Below are positions 36,100-48,539 of a stretch of 64,000 nucleotides of DNA, in pieces. Made by a program: the position numbers and the translations under genes. Origin of the DNA: Nemertoderma westbladi (Eukaryota; Xenacoelomorpha; Nemertodermatida; Nemertodermatidae). The DNA is taken from positions 17,501 through 81,500 of the forward strand of contig JAUCBJ010008300.1 of assembly GCA_032718475.1 (NCBI GenBank), in the 5' to 3' direction. The stretch's first letter is position 1, and each line of letters starts with the position of its first letter. The notes under the pieces were generated by a model. The model was not told where the DNA came from and did no database searches. It saw nothing but the letters and a program-made list of their open reading frames with translations.

Positions 36100-39000
36100 A
36101 ATTTTGATTGTGTCAGAACACCCCCTTTTTGAGGCTCTCAGAGTGAAGAGATAAGTAGCCTATCTCCCTGTTAATATTGTTGTGTTCTAGAATATTTATT
36201 ATAGTTTCATCGTATTGCCAAAGCGGCTGGAGCCGAATTTAATATGTGATACAATAATTCACCTCAAATTTCTCAGCTATTTCATGAATATAATGAGTAT
36301 TAAAGCCATGTCAAAATCCTTGGTGTTTTTCAGCATTAATTTATTAAAATCTTCTCTGATTTTTTACAAAAAACGACATCGATTTTCATATTCATGACTT
36401 CTAACCCACTCCAAGAGATAGACAATCTTAAATGAAAGTCAAAAGAGCAGGTAACACTTACATTTATAGAAGTAATCAGCTGTTCTTTGCTTCGTCTTTC
36501 CCCTGGAGATGGATGAATTTTGATTGCGTCGGAACACCCCCTTTTTGAGGCTCTGAGTGAAGATATAAGTAGCCTATCTCCCTGTTAATATTGTTGTGTT
36601 CTAGAATGTGTATTATAGTTTCATCGTAAGCCCAAAGCAGCTGGAGCCGAACTTAATATGTGATACAATAATTCACCTCAAATTTCTGAGCTATTTCATG
36701 AATAATGAGTTTTAAAGCCATGTCAAAATCCTTGGTGTTTTTCAGCATTAATTTATTAAAACCTCCTCTGATTTTTTACAAAAAACGACATCGATTTTTA
36801 TATTTATAACTTCTAACCCACTCCACGAGATAGAGAATCTTAAACGAAAGTCATAAGAACAGGTAACACTTACATTTATAGAAGTAATCAGCTGTTATTT
36901 GCTTCGTCTTTCTCCTGGAGATGGATTAATTTTGATTGCGTCGGAACACCCCCTATCTGTGGCTCTCAGAGTGAAGATATAAGTAGCCTATCTCCCTGTT
37001 AATATTGTTGTGTTTTAGAATATGTATTATAGTTTCATCATATTGCCAAAGCGGCTGGAGCCGAAGTTAATATGTGATACAATAATTCACCTCAAATTTC
37101 TCAGCTATTTCATGAATATAATGAGTATTAAAGCCATGTCATAATCCTTGGTGTTTTTCAGCATTAATGTATTAAAATCTCCTCTGATTTTTTACAAAAA
37201 ACGACATCGATTTTTATATTCATGACTTCTAACCCACTCCAAGAGATAGACAATCTTAAATGAAAGTCAAAAGTGCAGGTAACACTTACATTTATAGAAG
37301 TAATCAGCTGTTCTTTGCTTCGTCTTTCCCCTGGAGATGGATGAATTTTGATTGTGTCAGAACACCCCCTTTTTGAGGCTCTCAGAGTGAAGAGATAAGT
37401 AGCCTATCTCCCTGTTAATATTGTTGTGTTCTAGAATATTTATTATAGTTTCATCGTATTGCCAAAGCGGCTGGAGCCGAAGTTAATATGTGATACAATA
37501 ATTCACCTCAAATTTCTCAGATATTTCATGAATATAATGAGTATTAAAGCCATGTCAAAATCCTTGGTGTTTTTCAGCATTAATTTATTAAAATCTTCTC
37601 TGATTTTTTACAAAAAACGACATCGATTTTCATATTCATGACTTCTAACCCACTCCAAGAGATAGACAATCTTAAATGAAAGTCAAAAGAGCAGGTAACA
37701 CTTACATTTATAGAAGTAATCAGCTGTTCTTTGCTTCGTCTTTCCCCTGGAGATGGATGAATTTTGATTGCGTCGGAACACCCCCTTTTTGAGGCTCTGA
37801 GTGAAGATATAAGTAGCCTATCTCCCTGTTAATATTGTTGTGTTCTAGAATGTGTATTATAGTTTCATCGTAAGCCCAAAGCAGCTGGAGCCGAACTTAA
37901 TATGTGATACAATAATTCACCTCAAATTTCTGAGCTATTTCATGAATAATGAGTTTTAAAGCCATGTCAAAATCCTTGGTGTTTTTCAGCATTAATTTAT
38001 TAAAACCTCCTCTGATTTTTTACAAAAAACGACATCGATTTTTATATTTATAACTTCTAACCCACTCCACGAGATAGAGAATCTTAAACGAAAGTCATAA
38101 GAACAGGTAACACTTACATTTATAGAAGTAATCAGCTGTTATTTGCTTCGTCTTTCTCCTGGAGATGGATTAATTTTGATTGCGTCGGAACACCCCCTAT
38201 CTGTGGCTCTCAGAGTGAAGATATAAGTAGCCTATCTCCCTGTTAATATTGTTGTGTTTTAGAATATGTATTATAGTTTCATCATATTGCCAAAGCGGCT
38301 GGAGCCGAAGTTAATATGTGATACAATAATTCACCTCAAATTTCTCAGCTATTTCATGAATATAATGAGTATTAAAGCCATGTCATAATCCTTGGTGTTT
38401 TTCAGCATTAATGTATTAAAATCTCCTCTGATTTTTTACAAAAAACGACATCGATTTTTATATTCATGACTTCTAACCCACTCCAAGAGATAGACAATCT
38501 TAAATGAAAGTCAAAAGTGCAGGTAACACTTACATTTATAGAAGTAATCAGCTGTTCTTTGCTTCGTCTTTCCCCTGGAGATGGATGAATTTTGATTGTG
38601 TCAGAACACCCCCTTTTTGAGGCTCTCAGAGTGAAGAGATAAGTAGCCTATCTCCCTGTTAATATTGTTGTGTTCTAGAATATTTATTATAGTTTCATCG
38701 TATTGCCAAAGCGGCTGGAGCCGAAGTTAATATGTGATACAATAATTCACCTCAAATTTCTCAGCTATTTCATGAATATAATGAGTATTAAAGCCATGTC
38801 AAAATCCTTGGTGTTTTTCAGCATTAATTTATTAAAATCTCCTCTGATTTTTTACAAAAAACGACATCGATTTTCATATTCATGACTTCTAACCCACTCC
38901 AAGAGATAGAAAATCTTAAATGAAAGTCAAAAGAGCAGGTAACACTTACATTTATAGAAGTAATCAGCTGTTATTTGCTTCGTCTTTCCCCTGGAGATGG

Positions 39001-39330
39001 ATGAATTTTGATTGCGTCGGAACACCCCCTTTTTGAGGCTCTCAGAGTGAAGATATAAGTAGCCTATCTCCCTGTTAATATTGTTGTGTTCTAGAATGTG
39101 TATTATAGTTTCATCGTATTGCCAAAGCAGCTGGAGCCGAACTTAATATGTGATACAAAAATTCACCTCAAATTTCTCAGCTATTTCATGAATAATGAGT
39201 ATTAAAGCCATGTCAAAATCCTTGGTGTTTTTCAGCATTAATTTATTAAAATCTCCTCTGATTTTTTACAAAAAAACGACATTGATTTTCATATTTATAA
39301 CTTCTAACCCACTCCACGAGATAGATAATC
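36100..39330 (+). repeat. 1244-bp trimeric higher-order repeat, about 2.6 copies
   Basis: Three-monomer units begin near 36100, 37344 and 38588. Shared markers include a TGTGTCAGAAC variant (36110, 37354, 38598), CTAGAATGTGTATTATAG (36601, 37845, 39089) and ATCGTAAGCCCAAAGCAG in the first two copies. The third copy is cut by the transposon at 39335. Confidence 0.8.
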
Positions 39331-39334
39331 TTAA

Positions 39335-40888
39335 CCCTATTAGTACCGGGCTATAAAATGTTGTACAAATACCGGGAGGGGGTCATATTGACCCCCCCTT
39401 CTAAAATCTACAAATATTTACGAAAAGGTCTGATTTTTTGTTTGTACGTAGGTATCACTTGTCTGGATCCGAACGAAAAAAAAAATTTTCGAAAAAATGT
39501 ACTGGGGTGGTTATATTGCAGCACCAAAATTACAAGTAGTGCACAATTTTCACCAAATTTGAAAGATATATTTTCGGCTAATTATTTTTCAATACAGGTT
39601 TTCTGGGGTGTAAAATACATTGGAAAATATTAAAAAATGATATGATTACTATAAATGGCTGTTTAGTCCCCTCTGCGTAGGAAAAAAATGAAAAAAACAA
39701 GTAACCAGCACTTTTCAGTTAGAACACAAAATTTTTAATTCACTTATACGATGCTATAAATTCACATTTTCAGGTTTTCGAGGGCGCTGATTCTAATGGA
39801 ATACATTTCTAATATGCTAGATCATTGCTACTTGTATTTTTCGGCGTAATTTGGCAAATTTTGGTGCTAGCACCAAATTTCGTACCCATCACCAAAAAGT
39901 ACAAGTTTGCGATGTCCAGTGCTGTTTTTATTGATTCCATCGGATTCAGGACCCTCATAAACCCGTATAACGCAAGAAACCAGGTGATACTATCTACTTA
40001 TCAATTTGCATATTTTCCAAAATTTGGTGCTGGCACAACAATTTTCACCCACCGGCGAAAAATACAAGTTTGACAACTCTTATGAAATTTTTACTGATTC
40101 CATTGAATTCAGAACCATCACAAACCCGTATAACGCAAGAAACAAGGTGACACAATCAATTGATATATTTGATGGTTTTCAAAATTTGGTGCTAGCACCA
40201 CATTTTGCACCCACATCCGAAAAATACAAGTTTGAGATGTCTAGTTCGATAATTATATTTTCCATTGAATTCAGAACAGCCATAAACCTCTAAAACGCAA
40301 GAAATAAATTCTCACAAGCAATTTTATCTATTGAATGGATTTTCAAAATTTCGTGCTAGCACCAAAATTTGCACACAGCACCGAAAAATACAAGTTTGAT
40401 ACGCTTGGTGCAACTCGTATATATTTCTTCGAATCCAGAAACCTAAAAAACCCCAATTGCGTAAAAAACAAGTTTCAAACGATCAATTTACAAAATTGAC
40501 TTATTTCAAAATTTGGTGCTGGCACCAAAATTTGGCACCCACCGAAAAAAACAAGTTTAAAATTTCTAAATCAATTTATATGAATTCCATCAAATTTCAA
40601 ACAACAAAAAACCCGTGTAAATAAAAAATAGAGATGTTACAATTCATATTTAATGAAATGTAATTTTCAAAAAACGTCTCAAAAAAAGTGCCAAAAGTAG
40701 GATTAAAAAATGGCGCTATAACTCGAAAAGTACACAATATTTTTGAAAACGGTTTTCACTACTAGGAAGACAATAGATTTTTAGGAAAAGTCATAAAATT
40801 TCAGATTCCCAACTGCGTTTGTTTCAGAATTATAATAAAAAAACCACGGGAGGGGTCATATTGACCCCCCCCCCCGGGTTTAATAGGG
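39335..40888 (+). mobile_element. Non-autonomous piggyBac-like element, copy 1
   Basis: The element is 1554 bp, flanked by TTAA on both sides (39331-39334, 40889-40892). The termini are CCCTATTAGTACCGGG and, on the other strand, CCCTATTAAACCCGGG. Just inside each end is a GGGGTCA..TGACCCC palindrome (about 39372-39398 and 40853-40872). TTAA duplication with CCCT-type ends is the piggyBac signature. There is no transposase; the interior is five 163-bp repeats plus AT-rich sequence. Short open frames inside it follow the repeats. Confidence 0.85.
39857..40672 (+). repeat. Five 163-bp tandem repeats with a palindromic head
   Basis: Units start near 39857, 40021, 40183, 40347 and 40510. Each opens with a TTTGGTGCTAGCACCAAA palindrome (perfect in the first, variants in the others), followed by an ACCCA..GAAAAATACAAGTTTGA segment and an AACCCGTATAACGCAAGAAAC segment. 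The fifth is the most diverged. The same five-repeat array is present in the inverted copy at 55072-56623. Confidence 0.8.
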
Positions 40889-40892
40889 TTAA

Positions 40893-42679
40893 ACGAAAGT
40901 CATAAGAACAGGTAACACTTACATTTATAGAAGTAATCAGCTGTTATTTGCTTTGTCTTTCCCCAGCAGATGGATGAATTTTGATTGCGTCGGAACACCC
41001 TCTTTCTGAGGCTCTCAGAGTGGAGAGATAAGTAGCCTATCTCTCTGTTAATATTGTTGTGTTCTACAATATTTATTATAGTTTCATCGTATTGCCAAAG
41101 CGGCTGGAGCCGAAGTTAATATGTGATACAATAATTCACCTCAAATTTCTCAGCTATTTCATGAATATAATGAGTATTAAAGCCCTGTCAAAATCCTTGG
41201 GGTTTTTCAGCAATAATTTATCAAAATATCCTCTGATTTTTTTCAAAAACCACATCGATTTTCATATTTATAACTTCTAACCCACTCCACGAGATAGATA
41301 ATCTTAAACGAAAGTCATAAGAACAGGTAACACTTTCATTTATAGAAGTAATCAGGTGTTATTTGCTTCGTCTTTCCCCAGCAGATGGATGAAATTTGAT
41401 TGCGTCGTCGGAACACCCCCTTTCTGAGGCTCTCAGAGTGGAGAGATAAGTAGCCTATCTCCCTGTTAATATTGTTGTGTTCTATAATATTTATTATAGT
41501 TTCATCGTATTGCCAAAGCGGCTGGAGCCAAAGTTAATATGTAATGCAATAATTAACCTCAAATATCTCAGCTATTTCATGAATATAATGAGTATTAAAT
41601 CCTTGTCAAAATCCTTGGTATTTTTCAGCAATAATTTATTAAAATCTCCTCTGATTTTTTACAAAAAACGACATCAATTTTCATATTCATGACTTCTAAC
41701 CCACTCCAAGAGATACACAATCTTAACGAAAGTCAAAAGAACAGGTAACACTTACATTTATAGAAGTAATCAGCTATTATTTGCTTCGTCTTTCCCCTGG
41801 AGATGGATGAATTTTGATTGCGTCGGAACACCCCCTTTTTGAGGCTCTTAGAGTGAAGAGATAAGTAGCCTATTTCCCTGTTAATATTGTTGTGTTCTAG
41901 AATATTTATTATAGTTTCATCGTATTGCCAAAGCGTCTGGAGCCAAAGTTAATATGTGATACAATAATTCACCTCAAATTTCTCAGCTATTTCATGAATA
42001 TAATGAGTATTAAAGACATGTCTAAATCCTTGGGGTTTTTCAGCAATAATTTATCAAAATATCCTCTGATTTTTTTTCAAAAACCACATCGATTTTCATA
42101 TTTATAACTTCTAACCCACTCCACGAGATAGAGAATCTTAAGCGAAAGTCATAAGAACAGGTAACACTTTCATTTATGGAAGTAATCAGCTGTTATTTGC
42201 TTCGTCTTTCCCCAGGAGATGGATGAAATTTGATTGCGTCGGAACACCCCCTTTTTGAGGCTCTCAGAGTGAAGAGATAAGTAGCCATCTCACTGTTAAT
42301 ATTGTTGTGTTCTAGAATATTTATTATAGTTTCATCGAATTGCCAAAGTGGCTGGAGCCGAAGTTAATATGTGATACAATAATTCACCTCAAATTTCTCA
42401 GCTATTTCATGAATATAATGAGTATTAAAGCCATGTCAAAATCCTTGGGGTTTTTCAGCAATAATTTATCAAAATATCCTCTGATTTTTTTCAAAAACCA
42501 CATTGATTTTCATATTCATGACTTCTATCCCAGTCCGCAAGATAAATAATCTTAAACGAAAGTCAAAAGAACAGGTAACACTTACATTTATAGAAGTAAT
42601 CAGCTGTTATTTGCTTCGTCTTTCCCCAGGAGATGGATAAATTTTGATTGCGTCGGAACTCCCCCTTTCTGAGGCTCTC
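40893..42679 (+). repeat. 415-416-bp satellite array, forward arm, block 3
   Basis: Monomers resume after the TTAA of the piggyBac-like element (AAACGAAAGTCATAAG). They include variants with GGGGTTTTTCAGC and TTTTTTTCAAAAACCAC that differ from the subfamilies of block 1. The array stops within a monomer at GAGGCTCTC, where the unique spacer begins. Confidence 0.95.
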
Positions 42680-42762
42680 TGTTACGGTATATGGCGATGT
42701 ATCCACATTTGCAACGGCTAACAATGTTATAAATTCCGTTGTACTGTATACGCGGTGTTGGT

Positions 42763-42892
42763 TATTATACAGTACATATTATTAGTCATTATACAGTGTA
42801 ATATATTAGTCCATTATGCAGTATAATATATTAGTCCGTTATACTGTACGCAATATTAGTCCGTTGTGCAGCATAATATTTTAGATAAGGCA
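42763..42892 (+). repeat. ~25-bp degenerate tandem repeat in the spacer
   Basis: About five units of the form ATTATACAGTRTAATATATTAGTCC follow each other. Units differ by several bases (ATTATGCAG, GTTATACTG, GTTGTGCAG). Confidence 0.65.
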
Positions 42893-43329
42893 TAATAGCG
42901 CAGTGGCATTTAGATAAGGAAATTGAAACGCCCATATATTTTGAATTCATCCATTTTGTATAGTATGTAGCCCTACCTACGTAATTTTGTATTAGGATAT
43001 TAGTAGATAGTTCCAGGGTAGCAAGTTCAGTTGGACCCTGGATATGGGCTTGCCGTTATTCGCCTCGATGGGGCTGGCTGTCACGGGTCTTATTTTCCTA
43101 TAATTGCGCTAAATTAATGTTTGTGCATCATGTTATTAGTACCGCTAAATTAAGCACCGGCAAAATTACCTTATATGGTGACGTTTTGAGGGTTAGGGGG
43201 GCAATAGGGCTACAATCCGGCCTTCTTATTGGACTAACTGCTTCCAGGTTGGCTTAATGCTAGCGCGGGCTGGAGAGCCAATAAGAGAGCGATTGAGTCA
43301 CCTTATTGCATCACCCCACTCGGATCACC

Positions 43330-43335
43330 TATAAA
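43330..43335 (+). promoter_or_regulatory. TATA box candidate in the spacer
   Basis: TATAAA lies in a GC-rich context (CGGATCACCTATAAATTGGCGG). A pyrimidine-rich stretch and a TTCAGTTCAACC initiator-like sequence follow. No downstream gene is visible, which would suit an LTR promoter. Confidence 0.3.
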
Positions 43336-45259
43336 TTGGCGGTCTGCCGGTAGAGCTGTACCAATCCCCATTACCACCCATTACCTTCAGTTCAACCTGT
43401 TAGAAGTATAATTTAGCGTATTTCTGCAATTTTCTACTTTCGATTAATTTCTCGACATGATTTGCTAGTGCGATTATTCTTGATTGCGTTTCTCAATTAA
43501 TCCTATCGATTACTGCTAATTACAACCGGAACTATGATTTCTACCCTTTTTGTTAATGGTTCTATGTGATTCTTTTCTACGCAATAATCCTACGGGATTT
43601 ATGCGCCGCTACGGTAGCTATTAGCATAATGGAGGGCTAAGGTGCCGGTAGGCGGTGGGCACATCGGGGGGTTGAGCGACTAAGGGAGAGCGGAGGATTC
43701 AAAGGCGGGCAACGCTGGCGGAGGGCCACCGTTGCGGTCAGGCAATTCGCGCTGTAGCACGCAGACCATTCGCCGATACAGTAATTAGGGGGCTGATGAT
43801 CCAGGTTTCGTCTCTATTTAGTGTTAGGGGGGCAGGAATCGGGTTAGTTAGGAAACCTAGATGTATCCGGGAGAGGCCTGCGCGTATTACAGCGTAGAGC
43901 GTAGAGTGTGTAGTACGAATAGTGAATCACACAATTGTGGGCTATACAGTAGTTAACTACATAATTGCGAACGGTGATTGCTGATGCTGATTGGTGTGTT
44001 ACTGAAGTGTGCCTATGATTATGAATGTTTAGGTAGGCGCCCTTTTCTCTTTGATTGATTTCTATTTCTTAGTTACAACAAATAATTACTGATTAAGTCA
44101 AAGTAATACGGTAATTTAGGCTATTACTAGCGAAACCTGTTGCGTAATAAATTAGAATTACGCATTCTGGAACTCTTAGTAATTAGTACGCTGTTACATA
44201 TTTGTGACTGTAGTTGATTAGTAAAATTAAGAATTAGTACGCAGCATAGCGGAGAATAGCTAAGGTAATAATTAGGGTACTGTAAACTATTCACGCTGAG
44301 CGGTTATTTGCATTAGCGGGCAATCAGCCAGATCGCATTATTCAGTACGCAATAGGATAGTAATTTGCTGGCCTAAAGCCAGCCGCAGGCAAGTTTAGAC
44401 CCATAGTGGTATTATCCACGTAGAAACAAATACTGTATCATTTGATTATTTTAAATATTCTCGCATTCATACATTCTGTTAGGGAACCCCACGTATTCGC
44501 GATTAGAAAAGGCGTAGGAAAATAGTGTGCTTTAATAGTGATAAAATTAGGCGTAAGAGTACTCTGAGTGCAAAGCCTCTCGCACTCGTCTTAAGTAAGC
44601 TTAGGGAGCCGACTCGGGTTTATTGTTTTGGTTATTCCCGCATGGCTCATAGATTCGAACAGTTAGCTCTCTATCGAGCGATCGGTAGAAACTGACAGAC
44701 AAACTGACAAATGGTACCACCAAGGTACCGGACCTGTCGCGGTACCGTACCAGCGTGGTATGGGTATGCATGCGCTACCAAATCAGTCAGCCAGTTGAAT
44801 GTACTATCTGATTATACTAACTGTACTATTCTGCTATTCCCATATACCAGTATACCAGCGGTATAGGAGGACTATAACTAAACCAGTAAACTGTCTCTGT
44901 CTGTCTGTAGGTTAAGTATACTGGTATAAATCATTCTAAGGTCAGCTGACGATAGCAGTACAGCTTACAGTAGTATGAAATGAATGGACTTCGCTAGCGA
45001 AGTCGGATCAGACAGTATGCCATTCCTGTAGTATAGTAGTCCTTGGTTAGAAGTCATGAATATGAAAATCGACGTCGTTTTTTGTAAAAAATCAGAGGAG
45101 ATTTTAATAAATTATTGCTGAAAAACACCAAGGATTTTGACAAGGATTTAATACTCATTATATTCATGAACTAGCTGAGATATTTGAGGTGAATTATTGT
45201 ATCACATATTAACTTTGGCTCCAGCCGCTTTGGCAATACGATGAAACTATAATAAATAT

Positions 45260-46410
45260 TCTAGAACACATCAATATTAACAGGGAGATAGGCTACTTAT
45301 ATCTTCACTCTGAGAGCCTCAAAAAGGGGGTGTTCCGACGCAATCAAAATTCATCCATCTCCAGGGGAAAGACGAAGCAAAGAACGGCTGATTACTTCTA
45401 TAAATGTAAGGGTTACCTGCTCTTTTGACTTTCATTTAAGATTGTATATCTCTTGGATTGGGTTAGAAGTCATGAATATGAAAATCGATGTCGTTTTTTG
45501 AAAAAAATCAGAGGAGATTTTAATAAATTATTGCTGAAATCACCAAGGATTTTGACATGGCTTTAATACTCATTATATTCATGAACTAGCTGAGATATTT
45601 GAGGTGAATTATTGCATTACATATTAACTTTGGCTCCAGCCGCTTTGGCAATACGATGAATCTATAATAAATATTCTAGAACACAACAATATTAACAGGA
45701 AGATAGGCTACTTATCTCTCCACTCAGACAGCCACAGGTAGGGAGGTGTGTTTTGACACAATCAAAATTTAACCATCTCCAGGGGAAAGACGAAGCAAAT
45801 AACAGCTGATTACTTCTATAAATGTAAGTGTTACCTGTTCTTATGACTTTTGTTTAAGATTCTCTATCTCGTGGAGTGCGTTAGAAGTTATAAATTTAAA
45901 AATCGATGTCGTTTTTTGTAAAAAATCTGAGAATATTTTGATAAATTATTGCTGAAAGCCCAAGGATTTTGACATGGCTTTAATACTTCATTATGTTCAT
46001 GAAAAAACTTAGATATTTGAGGTGAATTATTGCATTACATAATAACTTGAACTCCAGCCACATTAGCAATACGATGAAACTATAATAAATATTCTACAAC
46101 AGAACAATATTAACAGGGAAATAGGCTACTTATCTCTCCACTCTGAGAGCCTCAGAAAGGGGGTGTTCCGATGCAATCAAAATTCATCCATCACCAGGAG
46201 GGGAAAGGCGAAGCAAAGAATAGCTGATTACTTCTATAAATGTAAGTGTTACCTGTTCTTTTGACTTTCGTTTAAGATTGTCTATCTCTTGGAGTGGGTT
46301 AGAAGACATGAATATGAAAATCAATGTCGTTTTTTGTAAAAAATCAGAGGAGATTTTAATAAATTAATGCTGAAAAACACCAAGGATTTTGACATGGCTT
46401 TAATACTCAT
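45260..46410 (-). repeat. 1.15-kb duplicate of 53930-55071 (offset 8668 bp); piggyBac empty site
   Basis: Rare variants are shared at a constant offset of 8668: ACACATCAATATT (45267/53935), CAGACAGCCACAGG (45725/54393) and CACCAGGAGGGG (46192/54860). The paralogous position of the second piggyBac-like insertion reads GGCTTTAATACTCATT without interruption here (about 46397-46411). Confidence 0.75.
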
Positions 46411-48539
46411 TATATTCATGAAATAGCTGAGAAATTTGAGGTGAATTATTGTATCACATATTAACTTCGGCTCCAGCCGCTTTGGCAATACGATGAAACT
46501 ATAATAAATATTCTAGAACACAACAATATTAACAGGGAGATAGGCTACCTATCTCTCCACTCTGAGAGCCTGAGAAAGGGGGTGTTCCGATGCAATCAAA
46601 ATTCATCCATCAACAGGGGAAAGGCGAAGCAAAGAACAGCTGATTACGGCTATAAATGTAAGTGTTACCTGTTCTTTTGACTTTCATTTAAGATTCGCTA
46701 TCTCATGGAGTGGGTTAGAAGTTATAAATATGAAAATCGATGTGGTTTTTTGTAAAAAATCAGAGGATATTTTAATAAATTAATGCTGAAAAACACCAAG
46801 GATTTTATACTCATTATATTCATAAACTATTTGAGATATTTAATACGATGAAACTATAATAAATATTCTAGAACACAACAATATTAACAGGGAGATAGGC
46901 TACTTATATCTTCACTCTGAGAGCCACAGATAGGGGGTGTTCCGATGCAATCAAAAGAAATCCATCTCCTGGAGAAAGACGAAGCAAATAACAGCTGATT
47001 ACTTCTATAAATGTAAGTATTACCTGTTCTTATGACTTTCGTTTAAGATTCTCTATCTCGTGGAGTGGGTTAGAAGTTATAAATATGAAAATCGATGTCG
47101 TTTTTTGTACAAAATCAGAGGAGATTTTAATAAATTAATGCTGAAAAACACCAAGGATTTTGACATGGCTTTAATACTTATTATATTCATAAAATAGCTC
47201 AAAATTTGAGGTGAATTATTGTATCACATATTAAGTTCGGCTCCTGCTGATTTGGCAATACGATGAAACTATAATACATATTCTAGAACACAACAATATT
47301 AACAGGTAGATAGGCTACTTATATCTTTACTCTGAGAGCCTCAAAAAGGAGGTGTTCCGACGCAATCAAAATTCATCCATCTCCAGGGGAAAGACGAAGC
47401 AAAAAACAGCTGATTACTTCTATAAATGTAAGTGTTACCTGCTCTTTTGACTTTCATTTAAGATTGTCTATCTCTTGGAGTGGGTTAGAAGTCATGAATA
47501 TGAAAATCGATGTGGTTTTTTGTAAAAAATCAGAGGATATTTTAATAAATTAATGCTGAAAAACACCAAGGATTTTGACATGGCTTTAATACTCATTATA
47601 TTCATGAAATAGCTGAGAAATTTGAGGTGAATTATTGTATCACATATTAACTTCGGCTCCAGCCGCTTTGGCAATACGATGAAACTATAATAAATATTCT
47701 AGAACACAACAATATTAACAGGGAGATAGGCTACTTATCTCTTCACTCAGAGAGCCTCAAAAAGGGGGTGTTCTGACACAATCAAAATTCATCCATCTCC
47801 AGGGGAAAGACGAAGCAAAGAACAGCTGATTTCTTCTATAAATTTAAGTGTTACCTGCTCCTTTGACTTTCATTTAAGATTGTCTATCTCTTGGAGTGGG
47901 TTAGAAGTCATGAATATGAAAATCGATGTCGTTTTATGTAAAAAATCAGAGGAGATTTTAATAAATTAATGCTGAAAAACACCAAGGATTTTGACATGGC
48001 TTTAATACTCATTATATTCATGAAATAGCTGAGAAATTTGAGGTGAATTATTGTATCACATATTAACTTCGGCTCCAGCCGCTTTGGCAATACGATGAAA
48101 CTATAAAAAATATTCTAGAACACAACAATATTAACAGGGAGATAGGCTACTTATATCTTCACTCTGAGAGCCTCAAAAAGGGGGTGTTCCGACGCAATCA
48201 AAATTCATCCATCTCCAGGGGAAAGACGAAGCAAAGAACGGCTGATTACTTCTATAAATGTAAGGGTTACCTGCTCTTTTGACTTTCATTTAAGATTGTC
48301 TATCTCTTGGAGTGGGTTAGAAGTCATGAATATGAAAATCGATGTCGTTTTTTGAAAAAAATCAGAGGAGATTTTAATAAATTATTGCTGAAATCACCAA
48401 GGATTTTGACATGGCTTTAATACTCATTATATTCATGAAATAGCTGAGAAATTTGAGGTGAATTATTGCATTACATATTAACTTTGGCTCCAGCAGCTTT
48501 GGCAATACGGTGAAACTATAATAAATATTCTAGAACACA

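Larger units (their letters stand above)
25572..39330 (+). repeat. 415-416-bp satellite array, forward arm, block 2
   Basis: The array continues in the same orientation and monomer phase as before the BEL insertion. It contains a 3585-bp duplication, a 1244-bp trimer repeat and several shortened or chimeric monomers (for example 35020-35060 and 35296-35330). It ends at the TTAA target of a piggyBac-like element. No gene is seen. Confidence 0.95.
42680..45043. other. Unique spacer at the satellite polarity switch
   Basis: This 2364-bp stretch shows no satellite homology and no ORF of 60 codons. It begins TGTTACGG, an LTR-like 5' edge. It contains a short tandem repeat (42763-42892), a TATAAA with CCAAT-like context (43330), G-rich stretches, an AATAAA (44146-44151) and, near the right end, GGTACC/GTATACCAGTATACC-type dyads (44700-44940). 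It may be an LTR plus leader of a retrotransposon truncated at the rearrangement, but I found no second LTR, target duplication or coding sequence. Confidence 0.6.

Noticed and set aside
39358-40293. Open frames of 82-95 codons in the piggyBac-like element as a transposase remnant
   Set aside because: They follow the 163-bp repeats, change frame with each unit and lack any acidic catalytic region or cysteine-rich end.
1-42679. CRISPR array
   Set aside because: The repeats are about 415 bp and directly abutting, with no short repeat-spacer pattern, and the sequence is eukaryotic.
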